In this document: positions 27,933 to 36,131 of the stretch, in pieces
Layout: every line of letters begins with the position of its first letter
Numbering within the stretch: the stretch's first letter is position 1
Assembly: GCA_964510315.1 (NCBI GenBank)
Contig: CAZEAP010000008.1
Span: 52,714 to 116,713 of the forward strand
Direction: 5' to 3'
DNA: 64,000 bases
DNA from: CAZEAP01 sp964510315
GTDB taxonomy: Bacteria > Planctomycetota > Brocadiia > SM23-32
The notes under the pieces: generated by a model
Told to the model about the DNA's origin: nothing
Database searches by the model: none
What the model saw: the letters and a program-made list of their open reading frames with translations, nothing else
Made by a program: the position numbers and the translations under genes

Positions 27933-29858
27933 TTACCCTGCCCTTTCCCGCAGCAGGTTCAGTCGCCCGCCGGCCAGGAGGATCTCCTCCTCCCGGTCGC
28001 TCAGCTCAACGCGCACAGTGAATTCCACTTTCGCGGTCCGGTTTTGCACCGCCATCTTCCCCTCTCGGACGGCTTCACGCGCCCTGGATACAGTCAGTTC
28101 GTCGCCCTGCTCCACGCTGTTCCAGTCGGCCGGGTCTTCGAAGAGCAGAGGGGCGATGCCGAAGTTTATCAGGTTTGACCGGTGAATGCGGGCAAAGCTC
28201 TTTGCGATGACCGCTTTGAGGCCGAGGTACATCGGCGCCAGGGCGGCGTGTTCGCGGCTGGAGCCCTGACCGTAGTTCTCCCCGGCTACAACGAATCCCC
28301 CGCCCTTCTGCTCCGCGCGACGGGCAAAGTCCGGATCAACGCGCTCGAATACGTGCTGGCTGATGGCGGGGATGTTGGAGCGCAGGGGCAGTATCTTGCT
28401 GCCGGCCGGCATGATGTGGTCGGTGGTGATGTTATCGCCCACCTTCAGGAGCGCCTCGCCGCTGAGTTCCTCAGGCAGGGCCTCGCGGCGGGGGATGGGC
28501 TTGATGTTGGGACCGCGATAGACCGCCACCTCCGAGCCGTCCTGCGGCGGATAGATGATGCCGGCATCATCGACCGGAAAGCGTTCCGGCATCTGGACGT
28601 GGGGGTACTCCCCCAGCTCGCGCGGATCGGTGACGCAGCCGTTCACGGCCGCCGCCACGGCCGTCTCGGGGCTGCACAGGTAGCATCGGGCGTCGGCGGT
28701 GCCGGTCCGGCCTTCGAAGTTCCGGTTAAAGGCTCGCAGCGTGACCGCCCCGCTCGGGGGGGCCTGGCCCATGCCGATGCACGGCCCGCAGGCAACTTCC
28801 AGAATCCGGGCGCCGGCCTCCACCATCCCGGCAACGCTGCCGCTCCGGGCGATCATCTCCAGCACCTGCCGGGAGCCGGGCGATATGGTCAGGCTCAGAC
28901 CCTCGGCCACCGTCCGTCCCGCCAGCAGGGCGCCGGTGAGCGCCAGGTCCCGGTAGGAGGAATTGGTACAACTGCCGATGCACACCTGGTCGACGTCCAG
29001 CCCGGCCAGCTCCCCGACCGACACCACGTTGTCGGGGTTGTGGGGCTTCGCAATGAGGGGCTCCACGGCCGAGAGGTCTATCTCGATAACCTCTTCGTAT
29101 TCGGCGTCCGGGTCGGGGGCAATCTCTCGGAAATCGTCCGCTCGTTCCTGCAATTCGCACCACGCGCGCGTCAACTCGCCGGCCGGGAAAACGCTGCTGG
29201 TGGCGCCCAGCTCGGTGCCCATGTTGGTGATGGTCGCCCGCTCGGGCACGGTGAGGTTCTTCACGCCGGGACCGGTATACTCCAGAACCTTCCCCACGCC
29301 CCACTTCACACTCAGCCGGCGCAGAAGCTCCAGGATGACGTCCTTCGCGCTGACCCACGGCTGCAGCTTCCCACGGAGTCGGACGTTGACCACCTCGGGC
29401 ATACTGAGCCGAAACGGCATACCCGCCATGGCGCAGGCCACGTCCTGCCCGCCGGCGCCGATGGCCAGCATACCCAGGCCGCCGCAGGTGGGCGTGTGGC
29501 TGTCGCTGCCCAGCAGCGTGCCTCCGGGCACGCCGAACCTCTCCAGGTGCACCTGGTGGCAGATGCCGTTGCCCGGCCGGCTGAAGACGATGCCGTAGCG
29601 GGCCGCTGCAGACTGCAGGTAGCGATGGTCGTCGGGCGCGCGGAAATCGGTCTGCAGCAGATTGTGATCGACGTAGCTCACCGACAGGTCGGTCTGCACG
29701 CGATCGACGCCCATTTGCTCGAACTGCAGGTAAGCGGCCGTTCCCGTGATGTCCTGGGTCAGCGTTTGATCGATCCGTATCGAGACGGGCTCGCCCGGGG
29801 AGGGTGTCCCGTCCACGAGGTGGTCCCCAATGATCTTGTCGGTTAGTGTTTCGGCCAT
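27933..29858 (-). CDS. acn: Aconitate hydratase (short, Aquifex-type)
   Basis: 641 residues, shorter than the ~890-residue AcnA/AcnB forms and close to the Aquifex/mitochondrial-like putative aconitase group. [4Fe-4S] ligands lie in GSCTNSSYRDL and CGPCIGMGQAPP. Other marks are LLGSDSHTPTCGGLGMLAIGAGG, RNFEGRTG and the C-terminal swivel domain with GENYGQGSSREHAALAP. It interconverts citrate and isocitrate and feeds the downstream icd. A TTGAAA-17-TAACGT promoter lies 34-62 bases upstream. A purine-rich tandem-repeat block begins just beyond it. Confidence -1.
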   Translation of the reverse strand: MAETLTDKIIGDHLVDGTPSPGEPVSIRIDQTLTQDITGTAAYLQFEQMGVDRVQTDLSVSYVDHNLLQTDFRAPDDHRYLQSAAARYGIVFSRPGNGICHQVHLERFGVPGGTLLGSDSHTPTCGGLGMLAIGAGGQDVACAMAGMPFRLSMPEVVNVRLRGKLQPWVSAKDVILELLRRLSVKWGVGKVLEYTGPGVKNLTVPERATITNMGTELGATSSVFPAGELTRAWCELQERADDFREIAPDPDAEYEEVIEIDLSAVEPLIAKPHNPDNVVSVGELAGLDVDQVCIGSCTNSSYRDLALTGALLAGRTVAEGLSLTISPGSRQVLEMIARSGSVAGMVEAGARILEVACGPCIGMGQAPPSGAVTLRAFNRNFEGRTGTADARCYLCSPETAVAAAVNGCVTDPRELGEYPHVQMPERFPVDDAGIIYPPQDGSEVAVYRGPNIKPIPRREALPEELSGEALLKVGDNITTDHIMPAGSKILPLRSNIPAISQHVFERVDPDFARRAEQKGGGFVVAGENYGQGSSREHAALAPMYLGLKAVIAKSFARIHRSNLINFGIAPLLFEDPADWNSVEQGDELTVSRAREAVREGKMAVQNRTAKVEFTVRVELSDREEEILLAGGRLNLLRERAG

Positions 29859-29891
29859 GTGCGTCTGTGGGCTTGGGGGAGCGAGACCTCC

Positions 29892-29920
29892 ACGTTATCC
29901 GCCCGGTGCCCCGCTTTCAA
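29892..29920 (-). promoter_or_regulatory. Promoter of acn(-icd)
   Basis: TTGAAA (29920-29915), 17 bp, TAACGT (29897-29892) on the minus strand, 34 bases upstream of the acn start. Confidence -1.
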
Positions 29921-29957
29921 GTAGCGGGGCGGTTTGCCTCTTACACCACAGGCACTA

Positions 29958-30260
29958 ACCACGAAGGACACGAAGGGCGCGAAGAAAGGCAACGACGAAG
30001 GGAACCAAAAAGGGCACGGAGAAAAGCGAAAGGGGAGGCACAACGGAACGGCGAGGGAACCGCGGAGGGCGCAGAGGGACGCAGAGGAAAGGCGGACGGA
30101 TTAAGACGAACCACGAAGGACACGAAGGGCGCGAAGGAAGGCAACGACGGAGGGAACCAAAAAGGGCGCGGAGAAAAGCGAAAGGGGAGGCACAACGGAA
30201 CGGCGAGGGAACCGCGGAGGGCGCAGAGGGACGCAGAGGAAGGGCGGACGGATTAAGACG
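29958..30260. repeat. Two 151-bp direct repeats, purine-rich
   Basis: Unit 1 (29958-30108) and unit 2 (30109-30260) both begin AACCACGAAGGACACGAAGG and end GGACGGATTAAGACG, differing at roughly five positions. Each contains shorter echoes of ACCACGAAGGACACGAAGG and CGGAGGGCGCAGAGGGACGC. The plus strand is nearly free of T. The repeats create open frames in several phases, which I treat as spurious. Confidence -1.
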
Positions 30261-30279
30261 AACCACCGAGGACACGGAG

Positions 30280-30530
30280 AACACGAAGAAAGGCGACGGC
30301 GAAGGGAGCCACAGAGATCACGGAGGAGAAGGGGGACACGGAGAAAGGCGACGGCGAAGGGAGCCACGGAGATCACGGAGGAGAAGGAGGACACGGAGAA
30401 AGGCGACGGCAAAGGGAGCCACAGAGATCACGGAGGAGAAGGAGGACACGGAGAAAGGCGACGGCAAAGGGAGCCACGGAGATCACGGAGGGGAAGGAGG
30501 ACACGGAGAAAGGCGACGGCGAACCACGGA
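30280..30530. repeat. 55-bp tandem repeat array, about 4.5 copies
   Basis: GACACGGAGAAAGGCGACGG recurs at 30335, 30390, 30445 and 30500, exactly 55 bases apart, after a degenerate copy from 30271. Each unit also has AAGGGAGCCACRGAGATCAC. The composition is the same strand-biased purine type as in the preceding 151-bp units. Sequence from 30531 to 30732 continues as degenerate purine-rich DNA with no gene seen. Confidence -1.
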
Positions 30531-30732
30531 GCACGCGGAGAACAAGAGAAAGGCCAGGAGGAGGAACGACAACACCAAAAAACCAAAAAAGAGCACGAAG
30601 GACGGACCACAGAAGGGGCTGGCGCCGGACCCGCCGGCGGCCTCGCCCACGACGATCAAGCTCGCTTCGTAGGCTCCCGGCTCCCCGTGCGTATGATTGA
30701 CGACCGGGGTATCCCCCCGGCGCCTGCAGAGG

Positions 30733-31677
30733 TCAAAACCGCCGGTGGGCGGCGTCACCCTTGTTGACGACCTCCCCCAGCTCCAGTATGCGATAATGTC
30801 CCAAAGGAATACAATCGAGGTCGCGCGGCGCGAGCAGTCCTGCCCAACTGCGGCCGGGATGGCCGTACAGCCCCTCCGCGTAGAGAACGTTTCCGCCGGC
30901 GCCGTCGACGTTGACGGCCCCATACTCCTGCAGCGCTCGGGCGACGGCCAGCGCGCCCGGCGGGAGTTCGAACTGCGCGAGGTCGAGTGCGGGATCCAAC
31001 TGGAGCACACAACCCTCCGGCGGCCCCTCGGCCCGGCCGCCGTCCGTCCAGGCCGCCGGCCACACGAACCGCTGGAACGCGTTGTTGCTGGCGAAGGCGA
31101 GCTTGTGTTCGATGCGCCGCTGGAGGATCTCCTCATGCATGATGAGCCCGGCGACGGCCGGGACGCCGGCCGCGCGGCTGGGCCCGCGGAAGTGCATGCT
31201 CTCGCCGTTGCGGATGGGGAAGTCCTCGGTGCGCCAGACGCCCTCGTCGGCCAGGCTGTAGACCATCCCCGTCGCCGACTCATACTCACCGTCCTCCCGG
31301 GTCCGCACGTGCCACATGTCCCAGGCGGTTCCGCTTCCCCAATCCACGAGGGCCATGTGGGCGTCCCCTGCGGGGTCCGGAAGGGCGCCTTCCGGTATGG
31401 GCACTTCCGGTCCGAAGTCCGGGTGTTGGGAGTAGCGGCTCTGGCGTTCACGGGCCCTGCCGGTCGCGCCCGGTTCCGGACCCCGTTGGTGCACCACCCG
31501 CCGCGGGGTCGATGCGTCGACCTCGTAGACGGGGATCGTGTAGTCGCGGCAGTTGACATAGAGGGGGCCCTGTCGCTCGTCCATCAGTTCTATCAGGTGA
31601 TCGCTGGTGGGGGCGACCTTCGCATCGGGCTCAATCGGCCGGTTCCAGTAGCTGTCGTCGCTGAAGAGTCTTGCCAT
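30733..31677 (-). CDS. Uncharacterised conserved protein (SYWNRPI family-like)
   Basis: 314 residues beginning MARLFSDDSYWNRPIEPDAKV. The opening F-S-x-D-S-x-W-N-x-P-I and central HMALVDWGSGTAWDMWHV, SATGMVYSLADEG and VPAVAGLIMHEEI resemble a family of unassigned proteins of similar length in planctomycete-like and actinobacterial genomes. Many Trp, Asp and Gly residues suggest a carbohydrate-active or beta-rich fold. No signal peptide is seen. It follows the sulfatase-rhaB operon on the same strand, so a role in rhamnose-glycan use is possible but not shown. Confidence -1.
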   Translation of the reverse strand: MARLFSDDSYWNRPIEPDAKVAPTSDHLIELMDERQGPLYVNCRDYTIPVYEVDASTPRRVVHQRGPEPGATGRARERQSRYSQHPDFGPEVPIPEGALPDPAGDAHMALVDWGSGTAWDMWHVRTREDGEYESATGMVYSLADEGVWRTEDFPIRNGESMHFRGPSRAAGVPAVAGLIMHEEILQRRIEHKLAFASNNAFQRFVWPAAWTDGGRAEGPPEGCVLQLDPALDLAQFELPPGALAVARALQEYGAVNVDGAGGNVLYAEGLYGHPGRSWAGLLAPRDLDCIPLGHYRILELGEVVNKGDAAHRRF

Positions 31678-31738
31678 GTTTCTCTGCTCTCTTCGAGTCT
31701 GTCAGGGAGCCACGGAGGAGCGCGAGTTGCTGCAGTGA

Positions 31739-31921
31739 TCATCGGGACCGCCCCGGCCATTCTCGGGCGTTCTGGCCCTCCAACACGACGCCCCAGTCCT
31801 GGTAGATCGGGAGCTGGGGTAATGACCAGTTGCCCTCCTCGTCCGGCGTGACACGACCGATTTTTCCGTTCGGAGCCGTCGGCCGGTTCCCGGCCGGTAG
31901 GGGTTCTCCGTCGGCGAGCAT
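31739..31921 (-). pseudogene. Short ORF, possible C-terminal stump of a glycosidase-like protein
   Basis: 60 residues starting 24 bases after the rhaB stop, with GAGG seven bases before the ATG. The part GKIGRVTPDEEGNWSLPQLP followed by IYQDWGVVLEGQ has the look of the final beta-sandwich strand of a larger carbohydrate-active protein, but no catalytic part remains. It may be a relic of a deleted gene or a genuine small ORF. Confidence is low. Confidence -1.
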
Positions 31922-31944
31922 TCCGCGTCCTCACCGGCAGCTTT

Positions 31945-33426
31945 TCAGTTCGATTTCGCGAGTACTTCCTCGTAATCCGTGCGCCGGTCCTCCCAGTAGG
32001 CCGACTCTTCGGGCCGGAACTGCTCCATGGGAAAGGACTCGCGGACGATACGCCGGATTTCCTCCGGCGAGCCGACGTTGCCGGTGGCGAGCGCCTGAAC
32101 CAGCAGGTTGCCGGCCACGGTGGCTTCCACGGGTCCCGCGTGGACGGGCAGTCCGGTCGCATCGGCGGTGAACTGGTTCAGCAGCGTGTTCTGGGAGCCG
32201 CCACCTACGACGTATACCGCTCCGAACCGGCGGTCCAGGATGCCCGACAGCCTGCCCAGGGTCCGCGCGTAGGAGAGCGCCAGGCTTTCCAGGATGCAGC
32301 GCACTACCTCCGGCGGTTCCTCCGGTGGCTCCTGGCCCGTCGCACGGCAGAAACTCCCGATCTCCTCCACCATGTCATCGGGCGCCGTGAAGACCTCCTT
32401 GTTCGGATCCACCAGGGGGCCTCCCGGGGGAGCGTCCTCACCCAGGCCGACCAGCTCCGGATAGGAGTAGCTCCGCCCCTCCCGCTCCCAGGCCGCGCGG
32501 GCCTGCTGAAGCAGCCACAGCCCCATGATGTTGCGGCACAAGAACAGGCCGTCCACCGTCATCTCGTTGCACAGTCCGGCCTCGAGGGCCTCCTTCGAGG
32601 TGTAGACCTGGTCGGTCAAAGAGCCCAGGATGGACCAGGTGCCGCTGCTGAGGAAAGCCCAGTCCTCGCCCTCCCCGGGCACCGCGGCCACCGCCGAGCC
32701 GGTGTCGTGCGTGCAGGGCGCTATGACCGGCGCTGCCGCCAGGCCCGTCTCCTCGCACACCTTCGGGTCGAGTTGGCCCAGCACGGTGCCCGGCTCGACC
32801 AGGTCCGGCATGATGTGCAGAGGCAGGTCGAAGGCATCGAACACGTCCTCGCGCCATCGCCGCGCTCGGGGGTCATAGAGTTCGGTGGTGATGGCGTTGG
32901 TCCGCTCGCAGCCGGTTGCGCCGCAGAGGAAGTAGCCCAGCAGGTCCGGCATCATCAGGAGCCGGTCGGCGCACTCCAGGAGCGGGCTGTCGTTCTCCCG
33001 CAGGGAGACCAACTGGCAGAGGGTGTAGATGGGCAGCATGTAGATGCCCGTGCGTCGATACAGCTCCGGCTCGGGGATGCGGTCGGTGACGACCCGGGGC
33101 ATTCCCTCGGTGCGGGCGTCGCGGTAGCAGACGGGGTTCTGCAGCAATGAGCCGTCGGATGCCAGCAACCCGAAGTCCACCGCCCAGGTGTCGATCCCCA
33201 CCCCGGACACACCCTCGCCGTAGCGCCCGGCGTATTCCCTCATGCCCTTTAGAACGTTGTTATAGAGAGAAAGGACGTCCCAGTGCAGCGTGCCGCGGAC
33301 CGTCACAGGCTCGTTGGGGAAGCGATGTATCTCCTCCAGCGAGAGCTTGCCGTCGCTGAGTGTTCCGAGCACGACGCGTCCGCTTTCGGCACCGAGGTCG
33401 GCGGCGAGATAGCGGTTTTCAGCCAT
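31945..33426 (-). CDS. rhaB: Rhamnulokinase
   Basis: 493 residues of the FGGY kinase family. I chose ATG 33426 because GGAGGAGGAG lies five bases upstream; GTG 33432 is in frame. Motifs: YLAADLGAESGRVVLG (ATP phosphate 1), GIDTWAVDFGLL with the likely catalytic Asp, CTHDTGSAVAAVP and FLSSGTWSILG, and VVGGGSQNTLLNQFTADATGLPV near the C-terminus. It phosphorylates L-rhamnulose at O1, the second step of rhamnose catabolism. The start lies 2 bases after the sulfatase stop, so translation is probably coupled. No RhaA or RhaD is in the window. L-fuculokinase activity is a possible alternative. Confidence -1.
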   Translation of the reverse strand: MAENRYLAADLGAESGRVVLGTLSDGKLSLEEIHRFPNEPVTVRGTLHWDVLSLYNNVLKGMREYAGRYGEGVSGVGIDTWAVDFGLLASDGSLLQNPVCYRDARTEGMPRVVTDRIPEPELYRRTGIYMLPIYTLCQLVSLRENDSPLLECADRLLMMPDLLGYFLCGATGCERTNAITTELYDPRARRWREDVFDAFDLPLHIMPDLVEPGTVLGQLDPKVCEETGLAAAPVIAPCTHDTGSAVAAVPGEGEDWAFLSSGTWSILGSLTDQVYTSKEALEAGLCNEMTVDGLFLCRNIMGLWLLQQARAAWEREGRSYSYPELVGLGEDAPPGGPLVDPNKEVFTAPDDMVEEIGSFCRATGQEPPEEPPEVVRCILESLALSYARTLGRLSGILDRRFGAVYVVGGGSQNTLLNQFTADATGLPVHAGPVEATVAGNLLVQALATGNVGSPEEIRRIVRESFPMEQFRPEESAYWEDRRTDYEEVLAKSN

Positions 33427-33428
33427 TT

Positions 33429-34787
33429 TCACTCCTCCTCCACCGGGGTGACCATCTGGTCATGGAGGTCCCGGTAACGCTCCAGGACCTCCTGCTTGTC
33501 CCCGTCGTGGGCGAAGTTACGGGTTTCGTAGGGGTCTTCCTCCAGGTCGTAGAGCTGTTCACGGTTCTCTCCTTCATCGTAGAGGGCGTACTTATAGCGC
33601 GGGCCGACAACCGAGTAGCCGATCTGGCACTCCACCGCCAGGGCATCCCGCCACGCCCCCGGCTCCGACCCTTCCAGGAGGGGTCGGAGACTCCGTCCCC
33701 GGAGATCTTCCCCTGGCCGAACCCCTGCGTAGTCGCACAGTGTCGGGATGAGGTCCAGGCCGGTGGAGACGAGGGCCTGCTCCACGTGTTCGGTCACGGC
33801 CGGTCCCGGGGCAGAGATGATGAACGGGACCCGCATGGCTTCCTCATAGAGCGCCGTCTTGTGCTCCAGACGATGGGCGGAGTCATGGTCGCCGTGGTCG
33901 CTGGCGAACACCACCAGGGTGTCCTCCTCCAGTCCGGCCTCCCGGAGGGCCTCCAGCACCCTCCCGATCTGCGCGTCCACCCTCTCGGTGAGTCGGCCGT
34001 ACGCCCACCGGTGCTCCCGCCAGCGCCGCACGGACCATCGGTCCCGGGCGTCCTTGCGGAAACCTCGCTCTTCGACCAGTTTACGGACGGCTTTGGGCTC
34101 GTTTTCCTGTGGGTCGAAGTTTGGTGGCGCCGGGGGGCAATAATCGGCGAAGAACTCCTCTTCGTCCACGCCCTCCGGCCGCTGGAGTGCCCAGTCGAGG
34201 GCCGCCAGCTCGGTCTTGCCCTTCTCGATCAGCACGTTGTCGAAATCCGACTGCGCAAAGTCTCGGATGCCCATGTAGCAGATGTCGTGCGGGTTGATGA
34301 AGGAGGCGACAAGGGCGAACGGCTCCCCGGGGCTGCCGCGCAGGTACTCGGCGCACTCCTCGGCCAGTCCCCACCTCTCGTCGGCGGTCAGCACGTCGAA
34401 GCCGAGTTTCTCCGGATCGAGATCCTTCGGCAGATGTACCTTCCCCCCGTAGACCGTCTCGTAACCGGCGTCCCGCAGAAGCCATCCCATGCCGTTGCCG
34501 CTGATGTGCTCGGGGATTGGATCGAGATGGCGGGAAGGATTGGCCCGCTGGCCGATTCTGCTGGGGTAGTAACCGGTGAACATGCTGAAACGGGAAGGAA
34601 TGCAGACCGGATTCGTGCAGTAGGCTCGGTCGAAACGCACGCCGCGCTCGGCCAGGCTGTCCATCGCCGGTGTGTTCAGATGGGGGTTCCCCGCGCAGCT
34701 CATCATGCGGGAGTTCTGCTGGTCGTCCAGCAGGAAAAGTATGTTCGGCGGCCGCTGACGGCCTTTCCTGCCTGTGCCGGTGGCCAT
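33429..34787 (-). CDS. Sulfatase with formylglycine motif, rhamnose-operon member
   Basis: 452 residues; AGGAG lies eight bases before the ATG. PNILFLLDDQQNSRMMSCAG opens the protein and CIPSR with Cys62 is the formylglycine signature. FASDHGDHDSAHRLEHK carries metal ligands, and EQLYDLEEDPYETRNF is the C-terminal subdomain. There is no signal peptide, so it should act on internalised sulfated oligosaccharide. Coupling to rhaB points to a sulfated rhamnose-containing substrate (ulvan- or rhamnan-like); that is inference from context. It is transcribed from a promoter with a palindromic operator candidate at 34913-34941. Confidence -1.
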   Translation of the reverse strand: MATGTGRKGRQRPPNILFLLDDQQNSRMMSCAGNPHLNTPAMDSLAERGVRFDRAYCTNPVCIPSRFSMFTGYYPSRIGQRANPSRHLDPIPEHISGNGMGWLLRDAGYETVYGGKVHLPKDLDPEKLGFDVLTADERWGLAEECAEYLRGSPGEPFALVASFINPHDICYMGIRDFAQSDFDNVLIEKGKTELAALDWALQRPEGVDEEEFFADYCPPAPPNFDPQENEPKAVRKLVEERGFRKDARDRWSVRRWREHRWAYGRLTERVDAQIGRVLEALREAGLEEDTLVVFASDHGDHDSAHRLEHKTALYEEAMRVPFIISAPGPAVTEHVEQALVSTGLDLIPTLCDYAGVRPGEDLRGRSLRPLLEGSEPGAWRDALAVECQIGYSVVGPRYKYALYDEGENREQLYDLEEDPYETRNFAHDGDKQEVLERYRDLHDQMVTPVEEE

Positions 34788-34912
34788 GGCATGCTCTCCT
34801 CAAGGAAAACTTCGCGCCGGGCGGTGCGGAGCCGCTTGCTTGCGCGGTCGGCACGGCGCCGCCTGCCGACCGGAAGGGGGCTGTGAGAGCCGTTTTCGGC
34901 GACCCGGTCCGG

Positions 34913-34941
34913 AACGTAGCGCAGTCGGCCCGACTCGTCAA
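34913..34941 (-). promoter_or_regulatory. Promoter with palindromic operator for sulfatase-rhaB
   Basis: TTGACG (34941-34936), a 17-bp spacer and TACGTT (34918-34913). The spacer contains AGTCGG-C-CCGACT (34923-34935), a perfect 13-bp inverted repeat next to the -35 box, positioned as a repressor operator. No regulator gene is adjacent. Confidence -1.
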
Positions 34942-34990
34942 GGCCGCGCAATTCTGTGCCGCACAGACGGAAGTCTGGGGCGTTTGTGCC

Positions 34991-35019
34991 TTGCGCGATG
35001 CGCGCGACCGGGACATAAT
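34991..35019 (+). promoter_or_regulatory. Promoter of the DUF2141 lipoprotein gene
   Basis: TTGCGC (34991-34996), 17 bp, CATAAT (35014-35019), in the divergent gap with the sulfatase-rhaB promoter. The rest of 34788-35133 shows no gene. Confidence -1.
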
Positions 35020-35133
35020 AGCCGGAGTGGGGCACGCAAATTCAGGGAGGTGGGGGCACTTTCCCGTCAAAGAACTACGTCTGTTTCCGGGGAGACGGCC
35101 CATCGATGCGGCCGGAGCGGGCCGGGGAAACCG

Positions 35134-35604
35134 ATGCGGGCGATCCTGCTGTTTGCGGCCTGCACGCTTGGCCTGTTTTGGGCTGGATGCCGCGGGATTG
35201 CGCGGCAGGAGCCCGTTTTCGACGAGGGCACGGGCTGGATAGGTGTCGCCGTGACGGGCCTGCGCAACACGGACGGGCAGGTGTTGGTCACGCTCTTCTC
35301 CTCGGCGGAGGGGTTTCCCGGGGACGCCGGGAGCGCCGTGCAGGCCCGCCGGGTGGAGCCGACCGAAGACACCGTCACGGTGCGCTTCGAGGAGGTGCCC
35401 TACGGCCGCTGCGCCGTCAGCGTGCTGCACGACGAGAACTCGAACGGGAAGCTCGACACGGGCGTGCTGGGAATACCCACAGAGGGGTACGGGGCGTCCA
35501 ATAACCCGCCGCCGCGGTTCGGGCCGCCGAGGTTCGGGGAATCTGCCTTTGAACTGCGACAGGCCGCCCGACGGCTGAACATAGAGGTTCACTACCGGCG
35601 GTAG
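35134..35604 (+). CDS. DUF2141-family exported lipoprotein-like protein
   Basis: 156 residues. The N-terminus MRAILLFAACTLGLFWAGC19 is a short signal peptide ending in a lipobox-like W-A-G-C. The mature part has the DUF2141 hallmarks: GWIGVAVTGLRNTDGQVLVTLF, PYGRCAVSVLHDENSNGKLDTG and a GIPTEGYGASNN segment before FGPPRFGESAFEL. The function of this family is unknown; it is a small beta-sandwich predicted in the envelope. The Asp/Asn-rich DENSNGKLD could bind Ca2+. Immediately downstream is the stump of a membrane glycosyltransferase, so the gene once had a partner. Confidence -1.
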   Translation: MRAILLFAACTLGLFWAGCRGIARQEPVFDEGTGWIGVAVTGLRNTDGQVLVTLFSSAEGFPGDAGSAVQARRVEPTEDTVTVRFEEVPYGRCAVSVLHDENSNGKLDTGVLGIPTEGYGASNNPPPRFGPPRFGESAFELRQAARRLNIEVHYRR

Positions 35605-35617
35605 ACTCGGAGCGGCA

Positions 35618-35779
35618 TTGGCCTACCTGCCGCCCCTGGTGGCGGTGCGCCGTTTCGGAGAGCCCCTGGCGGGGGCGCTGCTGCAGCCGGCGGGGGTATC
35701 TCTGCTGATAACCATCCAGTGGTACGCACTGGCAAGGGACGTCGTCGGTCGCCCGATGCCGTGGAAGGGCCGCACCTGA
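35618..35779 (+). pseudogene. C-terminal stump of a membrane glycosyltransferase (GT2-like)
   Basis: The frame after the DUF2141 stop reads LAYLPPLVAVRRFGEPLAG, then LLQPAGVSLLITIQWYALAR and VVGRPMPWKGR before TGA at 35777. The hydrophobic helix followed by Q-W-Y-A-L-x-R...G-R-P-x-x-W-K-G-R is typical of the C-terminal end of membrane GT2 enzymes. The catalytic N-terminal part is missing and no start codon with an SD is present. A deletion after DUF2141 is the simplest reading. The remaining sequence to the tRNA has no gene. Confidence -1.
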
Positions 35780-35960
35780 CTGCCTGGAGGCGAACGTAAT
35801 CGGCCCGCGGTTGCGCGCGGAGGCTCGCACGTTTGCTTTGCTTCGGAGCGGCGTTCCAGTAACATACACCATCGTCCTGAACGCGTCCGAGATGTGTAGC
35901 AGCCCTCTTCGCAAGTCCTGCTCAAGCCGACTTGCGCCGGCCGGCGACAGGTTTGCGGGT

Positions 35961-36037
35961 GCGCCCGTAGCTCAGGCGGACAGAGCGGCGGTTTCCTAAA
36001 CCGCAGGTCGCAGGTTCAAGTCCTGCCGGGCGTACCA
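35961..36037 (+). tRNA. tRNA-Arg (anticodon CCU)
   Basis: A full cloverleaf: acceptor GCGCCCG pairs with CGGGCGT (a G-U first pair), D-arm with GCTCAGGCGGACAGAGC, anticodon stem GCGGT/ACCGC with loop TTCCTAA giving CCT, and T-arm with GGTTCAAGTCC. Discriminator A is at 36034 and CCA is genome-encoded at 36035-36037. It reads AGG codons. Confidence -1.
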
Positions 36038-36131
36038 CTTCCCCTTCCGGCCCGACAGGTCAGGCACGCGAACAGGCGCGGAAAGAAAGAGGGCCCGCGT
36101 CCGGGGAGCGAAGCTACGGGGGATTGAACCG

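Noticed and set aside
29846..30412. Several ORFs in the repeat block (up to 136 codons)
   Set aside because: They consist of repeated low-complexity sequence in multiple frames on both strands and have no start signals.
29958..30530. CRISPR array
   Set aside because: Units are contiguous tandem repeats without unique spacers of constant length.
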